The notes under the pieces are model-generated. The model was not told the DNA's origin, ran no database searches, and worked only from the letters and a program-made list of their open reading frames with translations. Below are positions 1-8,703 of a DNA stretch of 64,000 bases, piece by piece. Numbering within the stretch: position 1 is the first letter of the stretch; each line of letters opens with the position of its first letter. Origin of the DNA: G965218495 sp965218495 (GTDB taxonomy: Bacteria > Bacteroidota > Rhodothermia > Rhodothermales > Bin80); assembly GCA_965218495.1 (NCBI GenBank), contig OZ244626.1, positions 1,054,001 to 1,118,000 of the forward strand, given 5' to 3'. The translations under genes were made by a program, and so were the position numbers.

Positions 1-121
1 AGTGCTCGGATCCGTTCACGGCGAAGAGTCTCGCACTTCCCTCACCGTTTCCTTGCTGGCAGAGGTGCACCGCTTAGATTAGAGATTGCTATTATGCGCA
101 CAATCAATCCCGCAATTCTTT

Positions 122-1420
122 ATGACTTGGCTTAAGAAGCTCCACAATCAGATCATCCTCGGGCTCATTTTGGGCTTACTCTACGGTATCCTGTCAGCAG
201 CAATGGGGTGGGGGGAGTTTACCAGCGACTGGATCGGGCCCTTTGGGACGATATTCCTGCGTTCGCTCTTTCTGATCGCCGTGCCGCTGGTCTTGGCCTC
301 TATCATCACTGGCGTGGCGTCGCTTTCGGACACAAAAAAGCTCTCCCGAATCGGTGGCAAAACCATTGCCATCTACATTGGCACAACAGTGGCAGCGCTA
401 ATCATCGGGCTTGCCTTGGTGAATTTGCTGCGGCCCGGCGGATTCGTGCCGGACGACGTGAAAGAGCAGCTCACCGCAGAGTACAGTGAGATGGCCGAGA
501 CGCGCGCAGAAACCGCTACCGAAGCCATGGAGGACCGCGGACCCTTGCAGGCAGTTGTGGACATGGTGCCGGATAACATTTTTGGCTCCGCGTCCAGTAA
601 CCGTAACATGCTTCAGGTCGTCTTCGTGGCCATCCTGTTTGGCGTGGCACTGCTAATGCTGCCAGGCGAGAAGGCACGGCCGCTGCTCTCTTTCTTTGAA
701 AGCCTCAACGAGATGGTGATCAAAATCGTTGAGCTCATCATGAAGATAGCACCGTTAGGAGTGTTCGCACTTCTGGCGGATACCATCAATCAAGTTTCGC
801 AGAACGACTTGAATGGGCTATGGTCCCTGCTCGGGGCGTTAGGGTTCTACATGATTGTGGTGGTGCTGGGGCTGATCATTCACGTTGGCGTCACCTACAC
901 GGCGATCCTGAAGTTCTTTACGCCGATGACGCTGAAGCGCTTCTTTGTGGGTTTGGCACCGGCACAGCTGGTAGCGTTTTCCACCTCATCCAGCGGGGCT
1001 ACGCTTCCGGTTACGATGGAGATGACCGAAAAGAATCTCGGTGTTTCGGAAGAGGTCTCTTCCTTTGTTTTACCACTGGGTGCCACCATCAACATGGACG
1101 GAACGGCGCTCTACCAGGCAGTTGCAGCGGTATTTATTGCGCAGGCGCTGGGCATCGCACTTGGCCTTGGTGCGCAGCTGGAGATTGTCCTTCTTGCCCT
1201 CCTGGCGTCAATCGGGACTGCGGCGGTACCCAGCGCGGGCATCATCATGCTGGTCATCATCCTCCAGTCCGTGGGTGTGCCTGCTGCAGGGATTGCGCTC
1301 ATCCTTGGGGTCGACCGCATCCTGGACATGTGCCGCACGGTATGCAACGTCACGGGCGACGCCACGGTAGCCACCCTCGTAGCCGCAACGGAGAACCAGA
1401 TAGACGCTGCACCAGCGTAG
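122..1420 (+). CDS. dicarboxylate/amino acid:cation symporter (DAACS family)
   Basis: Inner-membrane secondary transporter that couples uptake of a dicarboxylate or acidic amino acid to Na+ or H+. Counting from the ATG at 122 the protein has 432 residues, normal for the family. The serine-rich re-entrant loop STSSSGATLP is at about residues 287-296, the NMDGTALY motif at about 324-331, and the substrate/cation helix GVDRILDMCRTVCNVTGD at about 396-413. Several hydrophobic helices cover the rest. A TTG 36 bases upstream is in frame, but the ATG gives the usual short positively charged N-terminus (MTWLKK). The loop near residues 110-145 is long and acidic. The tRNA-Arg gene lies on the opposite strand just downstream. 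Whether the substrate is glutamate, aspartate or a C4-dicarboxylate cannot be told from sequence alone. Confidence 0.9.
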   Translation: MTWLKKLHNQIILGLILGLLYGILSAAMGWGEFTSDWIGPFGTIFLRSLFLIAVPLVLASIITGVASLSDTKKLSRIGGKTIAIYIGTTVAALIIGLALVNLLRPGGFVPDDVKEQLTAEYSEMAETRAETATEAMEDRGPLQAVVDMVPDNIFGSASSNRNMLQVVFVAILFGVALLMLPGEKARPLLSFFESLNEMVIKIVELIMKIAPLGVFALLADTINQVSQNDLNGLWSLLGALGFYMIVVVLGLIIHVGVTYTAILKFFTPMTLKRFFVGLAPAQLVAFSTSSSGATLPVTMEMTEKNLGVSEEVSSFVLPLGATINMDGTALYQAVAAVFIAQALGIALGLGAQLEIVLLALLASIGTAAVPSAGIIMLVIILQSVGVPAAGIALILGVDRILDMCRTVCNVTGDATVATLVAATENQIDAAPA

Positions 1421-1429
1421 AGGGCGTAG

Positions 1430-1503
1430 TACGCCCGAGAGGATTCGAACCTCCGACCTTCTGCTCCGGAGGCAGACGCTCTATCCAGCTGAGCTACGGG
1501 CGC
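1430..1503 (-). tRNA. tRNA-Arg (anticodon CCG)
   Basis: Read on the minus strand it folds as a complete cloverleaf of 74 nt. The acceptor stem is GCGCCCG with CGGGCGT, the D stem GCTC/GAGC, the anticodon stem TCTGC/GCAGA around the loop CTCCGGA, and the T arm has the TTCGAAT loop. The anticodon CCG reads the arginine codon CGG. CCA is not encoded after the discriminator base. The gene starts about 60 bp from the CPBP protease gene and ends about 10 bp past the stop of the convergent symporter gene. Confidence 0.95.
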
Positions 1504-1565
1504 AGGTGCAAGGGGGAAACGGATTGAATCCCACTTAGATCCACCAGCCTGCAGGCAGTCCTGCC

Positions 1566-2456
1566 ATGGAAAACGGCTTTTTGGAAGACGGGCCGCTGGC
1601 GCAGTGGCATCCGGCGCTGGTAGCCTTCGCGGCGCTGTTAGCCGGATTCCTTGCGTACGTGGCGGTCGGGAGTGTAGCGCTCATTGCACTGCTGGTGGCT
1701 CGTGGCGCGTCGCCGCTGGAGGCCGCAATGGGCGGTGCCGAGCTTCTTGCCGAGCACGCTACGATCGTTTTTACCGGCAATGCCATAGGCTTGGCCTTGG
1801 GCTTGGGGCTGCTTGCCATTCTTGTTGCGCGCTTGCAGACTACGCGTCCGTGGTCGCTGTTGCGTGCGCGATCCTTGGACCTGCCCGCAACGTGGTTGGC
1901 GCTGCTGGGATTGCTGGCGATAATGCCCACCATCATGTGGCTCGGCGAGCTCAACGAAAGCGTGCCGCTTCCAGAGTTTATCAGGATCATGGAAGAAGAG
2001 CAGCTCGCGCTGCTGGAAATCGCACTCTCCGGGGAGGGAAGCCTTGCCCTGAACCTCATATTGGTGGCGCTGACGCCTGCATTGTTTGAAGAGGTATTCT
2101 TCAGGGGGCTGGTGCAGCGCAACTTTGAGCGCACGTGGGGTGCCGCGGTGGGCATTGCGGCGACGGGAGTCGTGTTTGCACTGTTTCATTTGCGTCTGAC
2201 GCAGGCGCTGCCGCTGATGTTCGTGGGCATATACTTGGCCTACCTAGTCTGGCGCACAGGCAGCCTGTGGGTGCCCATCATTGTCCACTTTGCCAACAAT
2301 GCCATTGCACTCATCTTCAGCGGGGCCGCCAAGAGCCGGATTAACATGGATCTGAACACGATGGAAGCGTCCGTAATACCTTGGTATGTCGTAGGTTTAG
2401 GCATAATCATCTTCGTTGGCGTCATTTTGCTGCTCCAGCGACGAGGGACTACTTGA
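1566..2456 (+). CDS. CPBP-family intramembrane metalloprotease
   Basis: Multi-spanning membrane protein of 296 residues with the Abi/CAAX-type (CPBP) protease signature. Motif 1 is EEVFFRG at residues 175-181 (paired glutamates and arginine), motif 2 is FALFHL with His208, and motif 3 is HFANNAI with His241. These glutamates and histidines are the proposed metal and catalytic residues of the family. About eight hydrophobic stretches are visible. In bacteria such proteins act in immunity to bacteriocins, processing of membrane proteins or unknown roles, and nothing here narrows that down. The next gene begins 4 bp after its stop, so the two are probably co-transcribed. The fold assignment is firm and the substrate unknown. 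Confidence 0.85.
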   Translation: MENGFLEDGPLAQWHPALVAFAALLAGFLAYVAVGSVALIALLVARGASPLEAAMGGAELLAEHATIVFTGNAIGLALGLGLLAILVARLQTTRPWSLLRARSLDLPATWLALLGLLAIMPTIMWLGELNESVPLPEFIRIMEEEQLALLEIALSGEGSLALNLILVALTPALFEEVFFRGLVQRNFERTWGAAVGIAATGVVFALFHLRLTQALPLMFVGIYLAYLVWRTGSLWVPIIVHFANNAIALIFSGAAKSRINMDLNTMEASVIPWYVVGLGIIIFVGVILLLQRRGTT

Positions 2457-2460
2457 TTTC

Positions 2461-2727
2461 ATGAAGCGCCCAGGATGGAGCATTGTGTTTTCCTCTGGCA
2501 CCGATTATGAATCGGAGCTCGTAAAGAGCCGCCTGGTGGACGCGGATATTCCCGTGGTACTGCTAAGCCAGCGGGATCACGCGTGGAACCTTTGCCATGG
2601 GTATTTAGCGAAGGTACGCGTGTTCGTTCCCGATGCGTTCCGAGAAGCTGCACAAGCTCTGCTGAGCGAGCCGCCTTTGAGTGAAGACGAACTTGAAGCG
2701 CTCGCATTGAGCGAGGGCTTGGCATAG
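2461..2727 (+). CDS. DUF2007-type putative signal-transducing protein
   Basis: Small soluble protein of 88 residues starting MKRPGWSIVF. The pattern of a short beta strand, a SELVKSRLVDADIP segment and a later strand (KVRVFVPDAF) matches the DUF2007 family, small ferredoxin-like domains annotated as putative signal-transducing proteins. The C-terminal 25 residues are acidic (SEDELEALALSEG). The ATG at 2461 is chosen because it falls 4 bp after the stop of the CPBP gene; a longer frame starting at 2416 would overlap that gene. Function is unknown. The pairing with a membrane protease gene suggests one transcription unit, not a shared role. Confidence 0.7.
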   Translation: MKRPGWSIVFSSGTDYESELVKSRLVDADIPVVLLSQRDHAWNLCHGYLAKVRVFVPDAFREAAQALLSEPPLSEDELEALALSEGLA

Positions 2728-2768
2728 CCACGGTTGCTTCAATTTAGCGCTGGGCGCAACGCCCTGGC

Positions 2769-3575
2769 ATGAACTGGCTCGGATCCAATCTGCTTAGACG
2801 CACGATCACCGCTGCGATTGGCGCGGCGCTGCTGATTGGCAGTGCGTGGCTTGGCGGATGGTATTTTGGCGGGGTTGTGCTCCTGACTGCAATACTGGGT
2901 CAGTGGGAATGGTATGGCCTCCTGCGGCATGCGGGGCTGATTCCTTGGCGCTTCACGGGCCTGTCTATTGGGATTCTGCTAGTCCTGCACCCCCTCCTGC
3001 CTGGTAGCGTCCGTTTGGCGATGGTACCTCTGGTGCTGCTCCTAGTGTGGATGCCGTTTTCGAAGCGTGACGCGGTGGTGCATGCTTTCTGTGCGACGAT
3101 TTCGGGGGCGCTATATCCAGCGGCACTGTTGAGTTTTTTGCTGTACCTGCGCGCCATGAACGAGGGGTTCTTGCTGGTCGTCACCGTATTTGCGCTGGTC
3201 TGGGTTGGAGACATCTGCGCGTACGCGGCAGGCAGGCTATGGGGTCGGCGCAAGCTTGCGCCGTTAACTTCACCCAACAAGACGTGGGAAGGCTATATCG
3301 CGGGTATTCTTGGGCCTCTTGTTGCGGGGGCGGCCATTTTCTATGTGTTTGCGGAGCCGCTGGGCCTTGTTCCGGTGCTGGTGTTAGCCATGATCTGCGG
3401 CGTTGCGAGTGCCTCGGGCGATCTCGCGGAGAGCCGATTTAAGCGCGCAGTCCAGCTAAGCGACTCCGGGAGCCTGCTTCCCGGACACGGGGGCGTCCTG
3501 GACCGCTTTGATGGCATGATTGTCGCAGCGCCTCTCGCCTATCTCTTCATGTGGGTCATAGCAGCGGGCGGTTAG
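2769..3575 (+). CDS. cdsA: phosphatidate cytidylyltransferase
   Basis: Membrane enzyme that makes CDP-diacylglycerol from CTP and phosphatidate, the branch point of phospholipid synthesis. The 268-residue protein has about seven hydrophobic helices and the C-terminal CDS signature beginning SRFKR and ending PGHGGVLDRFD. An NKTWEGYIAG segment, also typical of CdsA, lies about 40 residues earlier. One position departs from the family pattern: the lysine of the K-D pair that normally follows KRxxxx is serine here (VQLSDSG); the aspartate is kept. Start is the ATG at 2769 (MNWLGSNLLRRT). A large inverted repeat follows the stop. Confidence 0.9.
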   Translation: MNWLGSNLLRRTITAAIGAALLIGSAWLGGWYFGGVVLLTAILGQWEWYGLLRHAGLIPWRFTGLSIGILLVLHPLLPGSVRLAMVPLVLLLVWMPFSKRDAVVHAFCATISGALYPAALLSFLLYLRAMNEGFLLVVTVFALVWVGDICAYAAGRLWGRRKLAPLTSPNKTWEGYIAGILGPLVAGAAIFYVFAEPLGLVPVLVLAMICGVASASGDLAESRFKRAVQLSDSGSLLPGHGGVLDRFDGMIVAAPLAYLFMWVIAAGG

Positions 3576-3580
3576 ATCCC

Positions 3581-3621
3581 CCGGCGGCCTTGGCCAATCG
3601 CGGCATGGCCTTGGCCGCCGG
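3581..3621 (+). terminator. GC-rich hairpin after cdsA (possible terminator)
   Basis: Six bases after the cdsA stop, CCGGCGGCC and GGCCGCCGG form a perfect 9-bp stem. After a TT/TT internal loop an additional GGCC/GGCC pairing closes on an 11-base loop. No T-run follows, so this is a candidate terminator or mRNA-stabilising hairpin only. Confidence 0.4.
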
Positions 3622-3682
3622 CCTCCTTGAAGGTGGAACGAAACTCCGTGTGAAGGGTACTCCGCAGTGGAGGTAAAAGGCT

Positions 3683-3889
3683 ATGGCAATTTTTCAAAGC
3701 AGAAGAAAGGTCAAGCCGCGCGTCTATTCATACGAGCCGCGGTTCTACGATCCCTCACGTGATGAAAGCCTCAAGCGCCGAATGCGGATTCAGAGCCGTG
3801 CCCGACGCCGGCGCAGTCCGCTGGCGCTCATATATCTCGCAGCGCTGCTCTTTTTTGCCTTTTACATCTACAACGCGCTCGGAGGGTAG
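3683..3889 (+). CDS. small basic single-pass membrane protein, function unknown
   Basis: Protein of 68 residues. Residues 1-45 are strongly basic with an aromatic patch (RVYSYEPRFYDPSRDESLKR, then RRMRIQSRARRRR). Residues about 46-65 are one hydrophobic helix (PLALIYLAALLFFAFYIYNAL). A good Shine-Dalgarno-like GGAGG lies 10 bases before the ATG, which supports real translation. It sits directly upstream of mutL with a 27-bp gap. I do not recognise a characterised family; the organisation suggests a cytoplasmic basic tail anchored by a C-terminal helix. Confidence 0.65.
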   Translation: MAIFQSRRKVKPRVYSYEPRFYDPSRDESLKRRMRIQSRARRRRSPLALIYLAALLFFAFYIYNALGG

Positions 3890-3916
3890 CGCAGGCCACC
3901 CGGAAAGCCCCTGGTG

Positions 3917-5716
3917 ATGGCACACGAACGAGGCGAGAGCTCTCCGCGCATTCATGTGATGCCAACTTCGCTGGCCAACAAGATTGCGGCCGGCGAGGTT
4001 GTGGCACGCCCTGCTTCGGTTCTCAAGGAGCTTTTGGAAAATGCCGTTGATGCGGGCGCTAAGGGCGTCAGCGTTGAAGTCAAGCGGTCAGGAAGCCTCC
4101 AGATCTATGTACGTGACGACGGCACGGGCATGGGCCCTGAGGATGCGGTGCAGTGCTTTGCGCGCCACGCTACAAGTAAGATTCGGTCAGCAGAGGAGCT
4201 GGATCAGATCTGGACTCTGGGATTCCGTGGAGAGGCGCTGGCCTCGATTGCTGCCGTTTCGCAGGTGACGCTGAAGACGCGACGGCCGACGGACACCGAA
4301 GGGCACATGGTGCGAATTCACGGGGGTGAAGTACTGGCGTCGGAGCCGTGTGCGGCTACAGTCGGTACCACCATTGACGTGCGCAACCTGTTTTACAATG
4401 TCCCTGCACGCCGCGCATTTCTGAAGTCGCCTGCTACGGAGTTTTCTCATATCAGCGACGTCTTTTTAGCGCAGGCCCTAGCTAACCCGCGCATGACGTT
4501 TTCGCTCAGCCATGCAAACGCTGAGATTTTTCGCCTACCCCCTTGTCCAGGAGATGACGAAACCGCCGTGCTGCGCGTGCGGATTGGCCAGGTCTTCGGT
4601 AGTGACTACGCCGAGCGACTCATCGTCGTCCGCGAAAGCACCAGCTACATCTCAGCCTGCGGCCTCCTTTGCAGCGCCGAACAGATGCGGCGCAGCAGGA
4701 ACGAACGTTTTCTGTATGTCAATGGCCGCATCGTGCGTAGCCCCTCTCTGCAGCACGCGGTGATGTCAGCATACGAAGGGATGGTATCGACCAAGCGGTA
4801 TCCATTCTATGTGCTCTTTCTATCACTGGACCCCAAACATGTGGACGTAAACGTCCATCCCGCCAAGACAGAGGTGCGGTTTGATAGTGACCGAGATGTC
4901 TATGGGTTCATGCGAGCAGTGGTACGCAAGGCGCTGGGAAGCGCGGACCTCGTGCCCCAATTCAGTCCGTCCAAGCTGGCCACGCTAAGTCTGGGGAATG
5001 CGAGTAGCCAGGAGCGGTCCAAGACCATGCAGCAGGCATCGTCCGGTGAGCAGCGGTCTTACAGATCCGCCGAGCAGCTTTCCAACACGCTGTACGCACC
5101 CACTGATGCCGACAAGTCGACCGCAGCTGAAACTACAGAAACCGCCCCACAAGTCTGGCAGCTACACAACCAGTACATCTGCACGGCATTGCGTACGGGG
5201 TTGATGATTCTCGACCAGAGGGCAGCCCATGAGCGCATCCTGTATGAGCGGGCGCTCACCAATATCAAGGACGGCTTGGGACTATCACAGCAGTTGCTGT
5301 TCACGGAGCCAATCGACCTTGATTCGCGGGACATGGCTCTTTTCGACGAGTTGATCCCGCTATTGGTGGCATCTGGCTTTAACGTCGACAAATACAGCGG
5401 GCGCACGGTCGTGGTTCGCGGCATTCCGCAGGGCCTGCACCCGGGTACGGAAAAGCATCTTTTGCGCGATGTGATTGCAGAGTACAAGAACAATGCGGAC
5501 CAGTTGCAAGTCGGCCCGCGTGACAACCTTGCCCGGAGCGTCGCGCGACGCGGGGCCATCAGAGCAGGGACGGTCATGAATCCTGAAGAGATGAGAGCGC
5601 TCATTGATGAGCTTTTTCAGTGCCAAGATCCGTATACGGCGCCCGGCGGACGCCCTGTCCTTCTCAGGATTTCCAAAGATGAGCTTAAGCGCCGCTTTAG
5701 CAAGGCGCCTTCGTAG
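3917..5716 (+). CDS. mutL: DNA mismatch repair protein MutL
   Basis: MutL couples MutS mismatch recognition to strand incision and removal. The N-terminal GHKL ATPase is complete: IAAGEVVARPASVLKELLENAVDAG near residues 15-40, DDGTGM near 65-70 and GFRGEAL near 100. The C-terminal dimerisation domain is present, but the endonuclease and zinc positions are altered. The DQHA(X)2E motif reads DQRAAHE, the internal cysteine position reads SVARRGAI, and the usual CPHGRP is APGGRP. Total length is 599 residues. A GTG at 3914 immediately precedes the chosen ATG. The stop at 5716 is directly followed by the tilS start, so the genes are an operon. mutS is about 11 kb away. Confidence 0.95.
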   Translation: MAHERGESSPRIHVMPTSLANKIAAGEVVARPASVLKELLENAVDAGAKGVSVEVKRSGSLQIYVRDDGTGMGPEDAVQCFARHATSKIRSAEELDQIWTLGFRGEALASIAAVSQVTLKTRRPTDTEGHMVRIHGGEVLASEPCAATVGTTIDVRNLFYNVPARRAFLKSPATEFSHISDVFLAQALANPRMTFSLSHANAEIFRLPPCPGDDETAVLRVRIGQVFGSDYAERLIVVRESTSYISACGLLCSAEQMRRSRNERFLYVNGRIVRSPSLQHAVMSAYEGMVSTKRYPFYVLFLSLDPKHVDVNVHPAKTEVRFDSDRDVYGFMRAVVRKALGSADLVPQFSPSKLATLSLGNASSQERSKTMQQASSGEQRSYRSAEQLSNTLYAPTDADKSTAAETTETAPQVWQLHNQYICTALRTGLMILDQRAAHERILYERALTNIKDGLGLSQQLLFTEPIDLDSRDMALFDELIPLLVASGFNVDKYSGRTVVVRGIPQGLHPGTEKHLLRDVIAEYKNNADQLQVGPRDNLARSVARRGAIRAGTVMNPEEMRALIDELFQCQDPYTAPGGRPVLLRISKDELKRRFSKAPS

Positions 5717-7075
5717 GTGGCTGAGCCCATGTTCCTTCAGAGCGTCCAGCAGCAGATTATGAGCAGGGAGCTCATGCCGGCCGGCGGGGGGGTGCTGGTT
5801 GGAGTGAGCGGCGGCATGGATTCGACTGTGTTATTGGATGCACTATGCAAGCTTGGATTCGCGGTGGAGGTGGCGCACATCAACTTTGCCCTGCGTGGAG
5901 AAGACTCACAGATGGACGAGCATTTTGTGCGGAGTCTCTGCAGAGATCACGGCCTGCCCTGCCACGTTAAGCACATGGACGCGGCAAGCCATGCGCACCA
6001 ATTTCGCATGTCGGTCCAGATGGCGGCGCGCGACTTGCGATACGAAGTGTTTGCCGAGTATGCCAAGCTCTTGCGGCTTGAGTTCGTAGCTGTGGGGCAC
6101 CATGCCAATGATCAAGCGGAGACCGTTCTGCTTAACTTGTTGCGAGGCTCAGGCCCCGAAGGCCTCGCCGGGATGCCTATCGTACGCGCGCTGGGGAGTG
6201 CGACGCTGGTGCGCCCACTCCTGAATCAAAGCCGCACGGCCATCGCCAAGTATGCTCACGGCGCAGGTCTCTCATGGCGAGAGGACACGTCCAATACGGA
6301 CCCGAAGTACCTGCGCGGAGCGCTTCGCCAGCGCCTGTGGCCTGCTCTGAAGGAGGTGGCTGGGCCCGGCGTAGGCAGCAGAATTGCCTACAGTGCTGAC
6401 TTGATGCGCGAATACGTTGACGCGGCGTTGTTACCCACACTCAGGGAAACATTCAAACGCGCCGCGGGGGAGCGCCAACTCCACTTGGATGTGCTTACGG
6501 ATTTGCCCCCGGTGTGGCAGCGTCGTGTTGTCTTGGAAGCTCTAAGGTGCTGGCTGCCGGGAGCTCCGGCCTCCATCGTTGACCACGTAATGTCGCTGGT
6601 GTCCTCGCAGCCAGGACGACGTGTCACTTGTGGCGCGGGAGCGGTTTGGCGTGGCCGCGAATCCCTGCTGTTCGAGCACCACCCGGCGCCCCGCACCAAT
6701 GAAGCTGTAGCCTTGCATGCAGGAAAATGCGTAGCTATAGATGGAGGCAGGGTAGAGATAACGGTATCAGATCAGTACCCGCAGAGCCTAGAGGAAGAAT
6801 CACCGAAGGTGGCGTATGTGGACGGCGACCGCTTGGAGTTTCCGCTGATGGTGCGCCGCTGGCAAGCGGGAGACCGCATGGTGCCGCTGGGCATGGCCCA
6901 TACCAAGAAGGTCAGCGACGTGCTGACCGATGCCAAGGTCCGCGTTGACATGCGCACCAGGGCCCACGTAGTTTGCAGTGGCAAGGACATTGTATGGTTA
7001 GTAGGCGTCCGGCTCTCCGACCTTTTTCGGGTACGGAAAGGCACACTCCGGTTCGCCAGGTTTGCTCTGCTATAG
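5717..7075 (+). CDS. tilS: tRNA(Ile)-lysidine synthetase
   Basis: TilS places lysidine on C34 of the tRNA-Ile with anticodon CAU so that it reads AUA codons. The PP-loop SGGMDS is at residues 31-36, the family's HINFALRGEDSQMDE follows near 59-73, and VGHHANDQAETVLLNLLRGSGPEGLAGM is near 125-152. The TilS C-terminal domain (LVRRWQAGDRMVPLGM...KKVSDVLTDAKV) is present near 370-410. Length 452 is usual. Start is GTG at 5717, abutting the mutL stop; an ATG at 5729 is a possible alternative. Confidence 0.95.
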   Translation: MAEPMFLQSVQQQIMSRELMPAGGGVLVGVSGGMDSTVLLDALCKLGFAVEVAHINFALRGEDSQMDEHFVRSLCRDHGLPCHVKHMDAASHAHQFRMSVQMAARDLRYEVFAEYAKLLRLEFVAVGHHANDQAETVLLNLLRGSGPEGLAGMPIVRALGSATLVRPLLNQSRTAIAKYAHGAGLSWREDTSNTDPKYLRGALRQRLWPALKEVAGPGVGSRIAYSADLMREYVDAALLPTLRETFKRAAGERQLHLDVLTDLPPVWQRRVVLEALRCWLPGAPASIVDHVMSLVSSQPGRRVTCGAGAVWRGRESLLFEHHPAPRTNEAVALHAGKCVAIDGGRVEITVSDQYPQSLEEESPKVAYVDGDRLEFPLMVRRWQAGDRMVPLGMAHTKKVSDVLTDAKVRVDMRTRAHVVCSGKDIVWLVGVRLSDLFRVRKGTLRFARFALL

Positions 7076-7156
7076 ATACGCGGCAATTTGGCACTTGACT
7101 GGTAATGCGGGCACGAACTGCCGCCACCATTTGCCAATTATCCGGTCACCCTTCGC

Positions 7157-7681
7157 ATGACGTCCTCTCTTTCTGCTGGCCTTCGGCTATTCAAGAATCC
7201 TGATAGCATACAGGTGCGCATCCACGAACTCGGCAGGGAGTTGTCCGTCACGCACCAAGGTCGCAACCCGCTTATCATCGGCCTCCTTGATGGGGCTTTC
7301 GTGTTCTTGGCTGACCTGGTCCGCACCCTGGGATTTGATTGCGAGGTGGAATTTTGGCGCTTAAAGTCGTACGGAAACGGGACGAAGAGTAGCGGGCATG
7401 TAAAGGAGCTGTGGCCCCTGCTGGCGAGTGTCCAGGGCCGGCATATGGTGGTGGTGGAGGACATAATAGATAGTGGTAGGACCATTACACACGTTCGTGC
7501 GGAGCTTGTGCGCCGCCAGGCGGCTTCCGTCACGGTAGTTGCGCTCCTGAAGACGCATGGTTCTGCGGTACCAGTAGACCACGTAGGCTTTTGGTGTAGC
7601 CCGCAGTTTGTGGTTGGCTACGGGCTTGATTTAGGCGGCCAGCTACGCAACTTGCCTGCGCTGTACTATCTTAAGGAGTGA
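7157..7681 (+). CDS. hpt: hypoxanthine phosphoribosyltransferase
   Basis: Purine salvage enzyme joining hypoxanthine or guanine to PRPP. The PRPP-binding loop VVVEDIIDSGRT occupies residues 98-109, with the two acidic residues E101 and D102 expected for type I PRTases. The C-terminal YGLDLGGQLRNLPALYYL corresponds to the conserved VGYGLDY...RNLPYI region of bacterial Hpt. Length 174 is typical. A flexible-loop SYG motif is at about 71-73. The ATG at 7157 follows an 80-bp gap from tilS. Confidence 0.9.
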   Translation: MTSSLSAGLRLFKNPDSIQVRIHELGRELSVTHQGRNPLIIGLLDGAFVFLADLVRTLGFDCEVEFWRLKSYGNGTKSSGHVKELWPLLASVQGRHMVVVEDIIDSGRTITHVRAELVRRQAASVTVVALLKTHGSAVPVDHVGFWCSPQFVVGYGLDLGGQLRNLPALYYLKE

Positions 7682-7700
7682 ACTATCCTTGCCTAATGCC

Positions 7701-8669
7701 ATGAGCACGCTACTACGTCCAGGTTATTCCCGCCGCCAGTTTCTTAAGGCTGCAGGCGCAGTCACTACTACCGCCTTCCTGCCCTTAAGTAGTGCTCCAC
7801 TGTTTGCCAAACGCCGCAAGGTGCTGATTGGGGCAATTTCGTACAGTTTTCGCCAGATTCCCAGTAGCGCCGAAGAGATTCTAGGCTACATGCAGAGGTT
7901 GGAATTACCATCCATTGAGCTCATGGGTGGCCCTGCCGAGGTGTTTGCCGGCGCACCTGCCGGGCCGACGATGCCCAGGAACTTCCGCGACATGAGCCCG
8001 GAAGAACGCAGCGAGATGGCAGCGGCGCGTAGGGCGCATGGGGAGAAGATGAGGGAGTGGCGCCAGAGTGCATCCATGGATCGGTTTTCGGAGTTGGGCA
8101 AGATGTACCGGGACGGGGGCGTGGATATTGACATCTTGAAGTTGGGCCAGCCAGGCTGGATCGATGCAGAGATCGACTACGCGTTCAATGCTGCCAGGGC
8201 TGTTGGGGCACGGGGCATTTCTTTTGAGATCTCCAATGAGGCTGCGGAGCGCATGGGACCGTTCGCCACCAAGCACAACTTACTGACGGGTATGCACAAC
8301 CATATCCAGGTTGCCAACGAGGGATTCAGCTGGGACATACCCTTGTCATTTTCGCCGAACAACATGCTCAACCTGGACATAGGCCACTACGTGGCAGGCC
8401 TCGGCACTTCACCGGTACCAATCATCAGGAAGTACCATGACCGCATTACGCATCTGCATCTCAAAGACCGCCGAAGCCCCGAGAATGGCCAGGACAACAT
8501 GGCCTGGGGCTCCGGAGATACGCCGATAGAGGACGTGCTGCATCTCTTGCGCGACGAAGGCTACCCCATTACCGCCATGATTGAGCTGGAATACGATATC
8601 CCTGCCAGCTCAACGGTCATGGAGGAGATGCAGAAGTGCGCGGATTTTTGCCGTGCCGCTCTCCATTGA
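7701..8669 (+). CDS. Tat-exported sugar phosphate isomerase/epimerase-like TIM-barrel protein
   Basis: Protein of 322 residues with a twin-arginine signal (SRRQFLK at residues 10-16, then a hydrophobic stretch ending near SAPLFA). The mature part fits the xylose-isomerase-like TIM barrel (AP endonuclease 2 superfamily): GISFEISNE, MHNHIQVANEGF, NMLNLDIGHYVAG, ITHLHLKDRR and the C-terminal EGYPITAMIELEYDIP carry the usual metal-ligand His, Asp and Glu positions. Such exported proteins are frequent in Bacteroidota and Planctomycetota and are thought to act on sugars or inositols; the substrate is unknown. TTG at 7689 is in frame, but the ATG at 7701 gives a standard Tat n-region. Confidence 0.8.
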   Translation: MSTLLRPGYSRRQFLKAAGAVTTTAFLPLSSAPLFAKRRKVLIGAISYSFRQIPSSAEEILGYMQRLELPSIELMGGPAEVFAGAPAGPTMPRNFRDMSPEERSEMAAARRAHGEKMREWRQSASMDRFSELGKMYRDGGVDIDILKLGQPGWIDAEIDYAFNAARAVGARGISFEISNEAAERMGPFATKHNLLTGMHNHIQVANEGFSWDIPLSFSPNNMLNLDIGHYVAGLGTSPVPIIRKYHDRITHLHLKDRRSPENGQDNMAWGSGDTPIEDVLHLLRDEGYPITAMIELEYDIPASSTVMEEMQKCADFCRAALH

Positions 8670-8671
8670 GA

Positions 8672-8703
8672 GCAGCGAGCGGGAATGACCCCGATTTCGC
8701 TGC
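8672..8703 (+). terminator. hairpin after the TIM-barrel gene
   Basis: GCAGCGA at 8672 pairs with TCGCTGC at 8697, with inner CGGG/CCCG pairing around a short loop. It starts 3 bases after the stop codon. No T-run follows, so this is a candidate terminator only. Confidence 0.35.
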
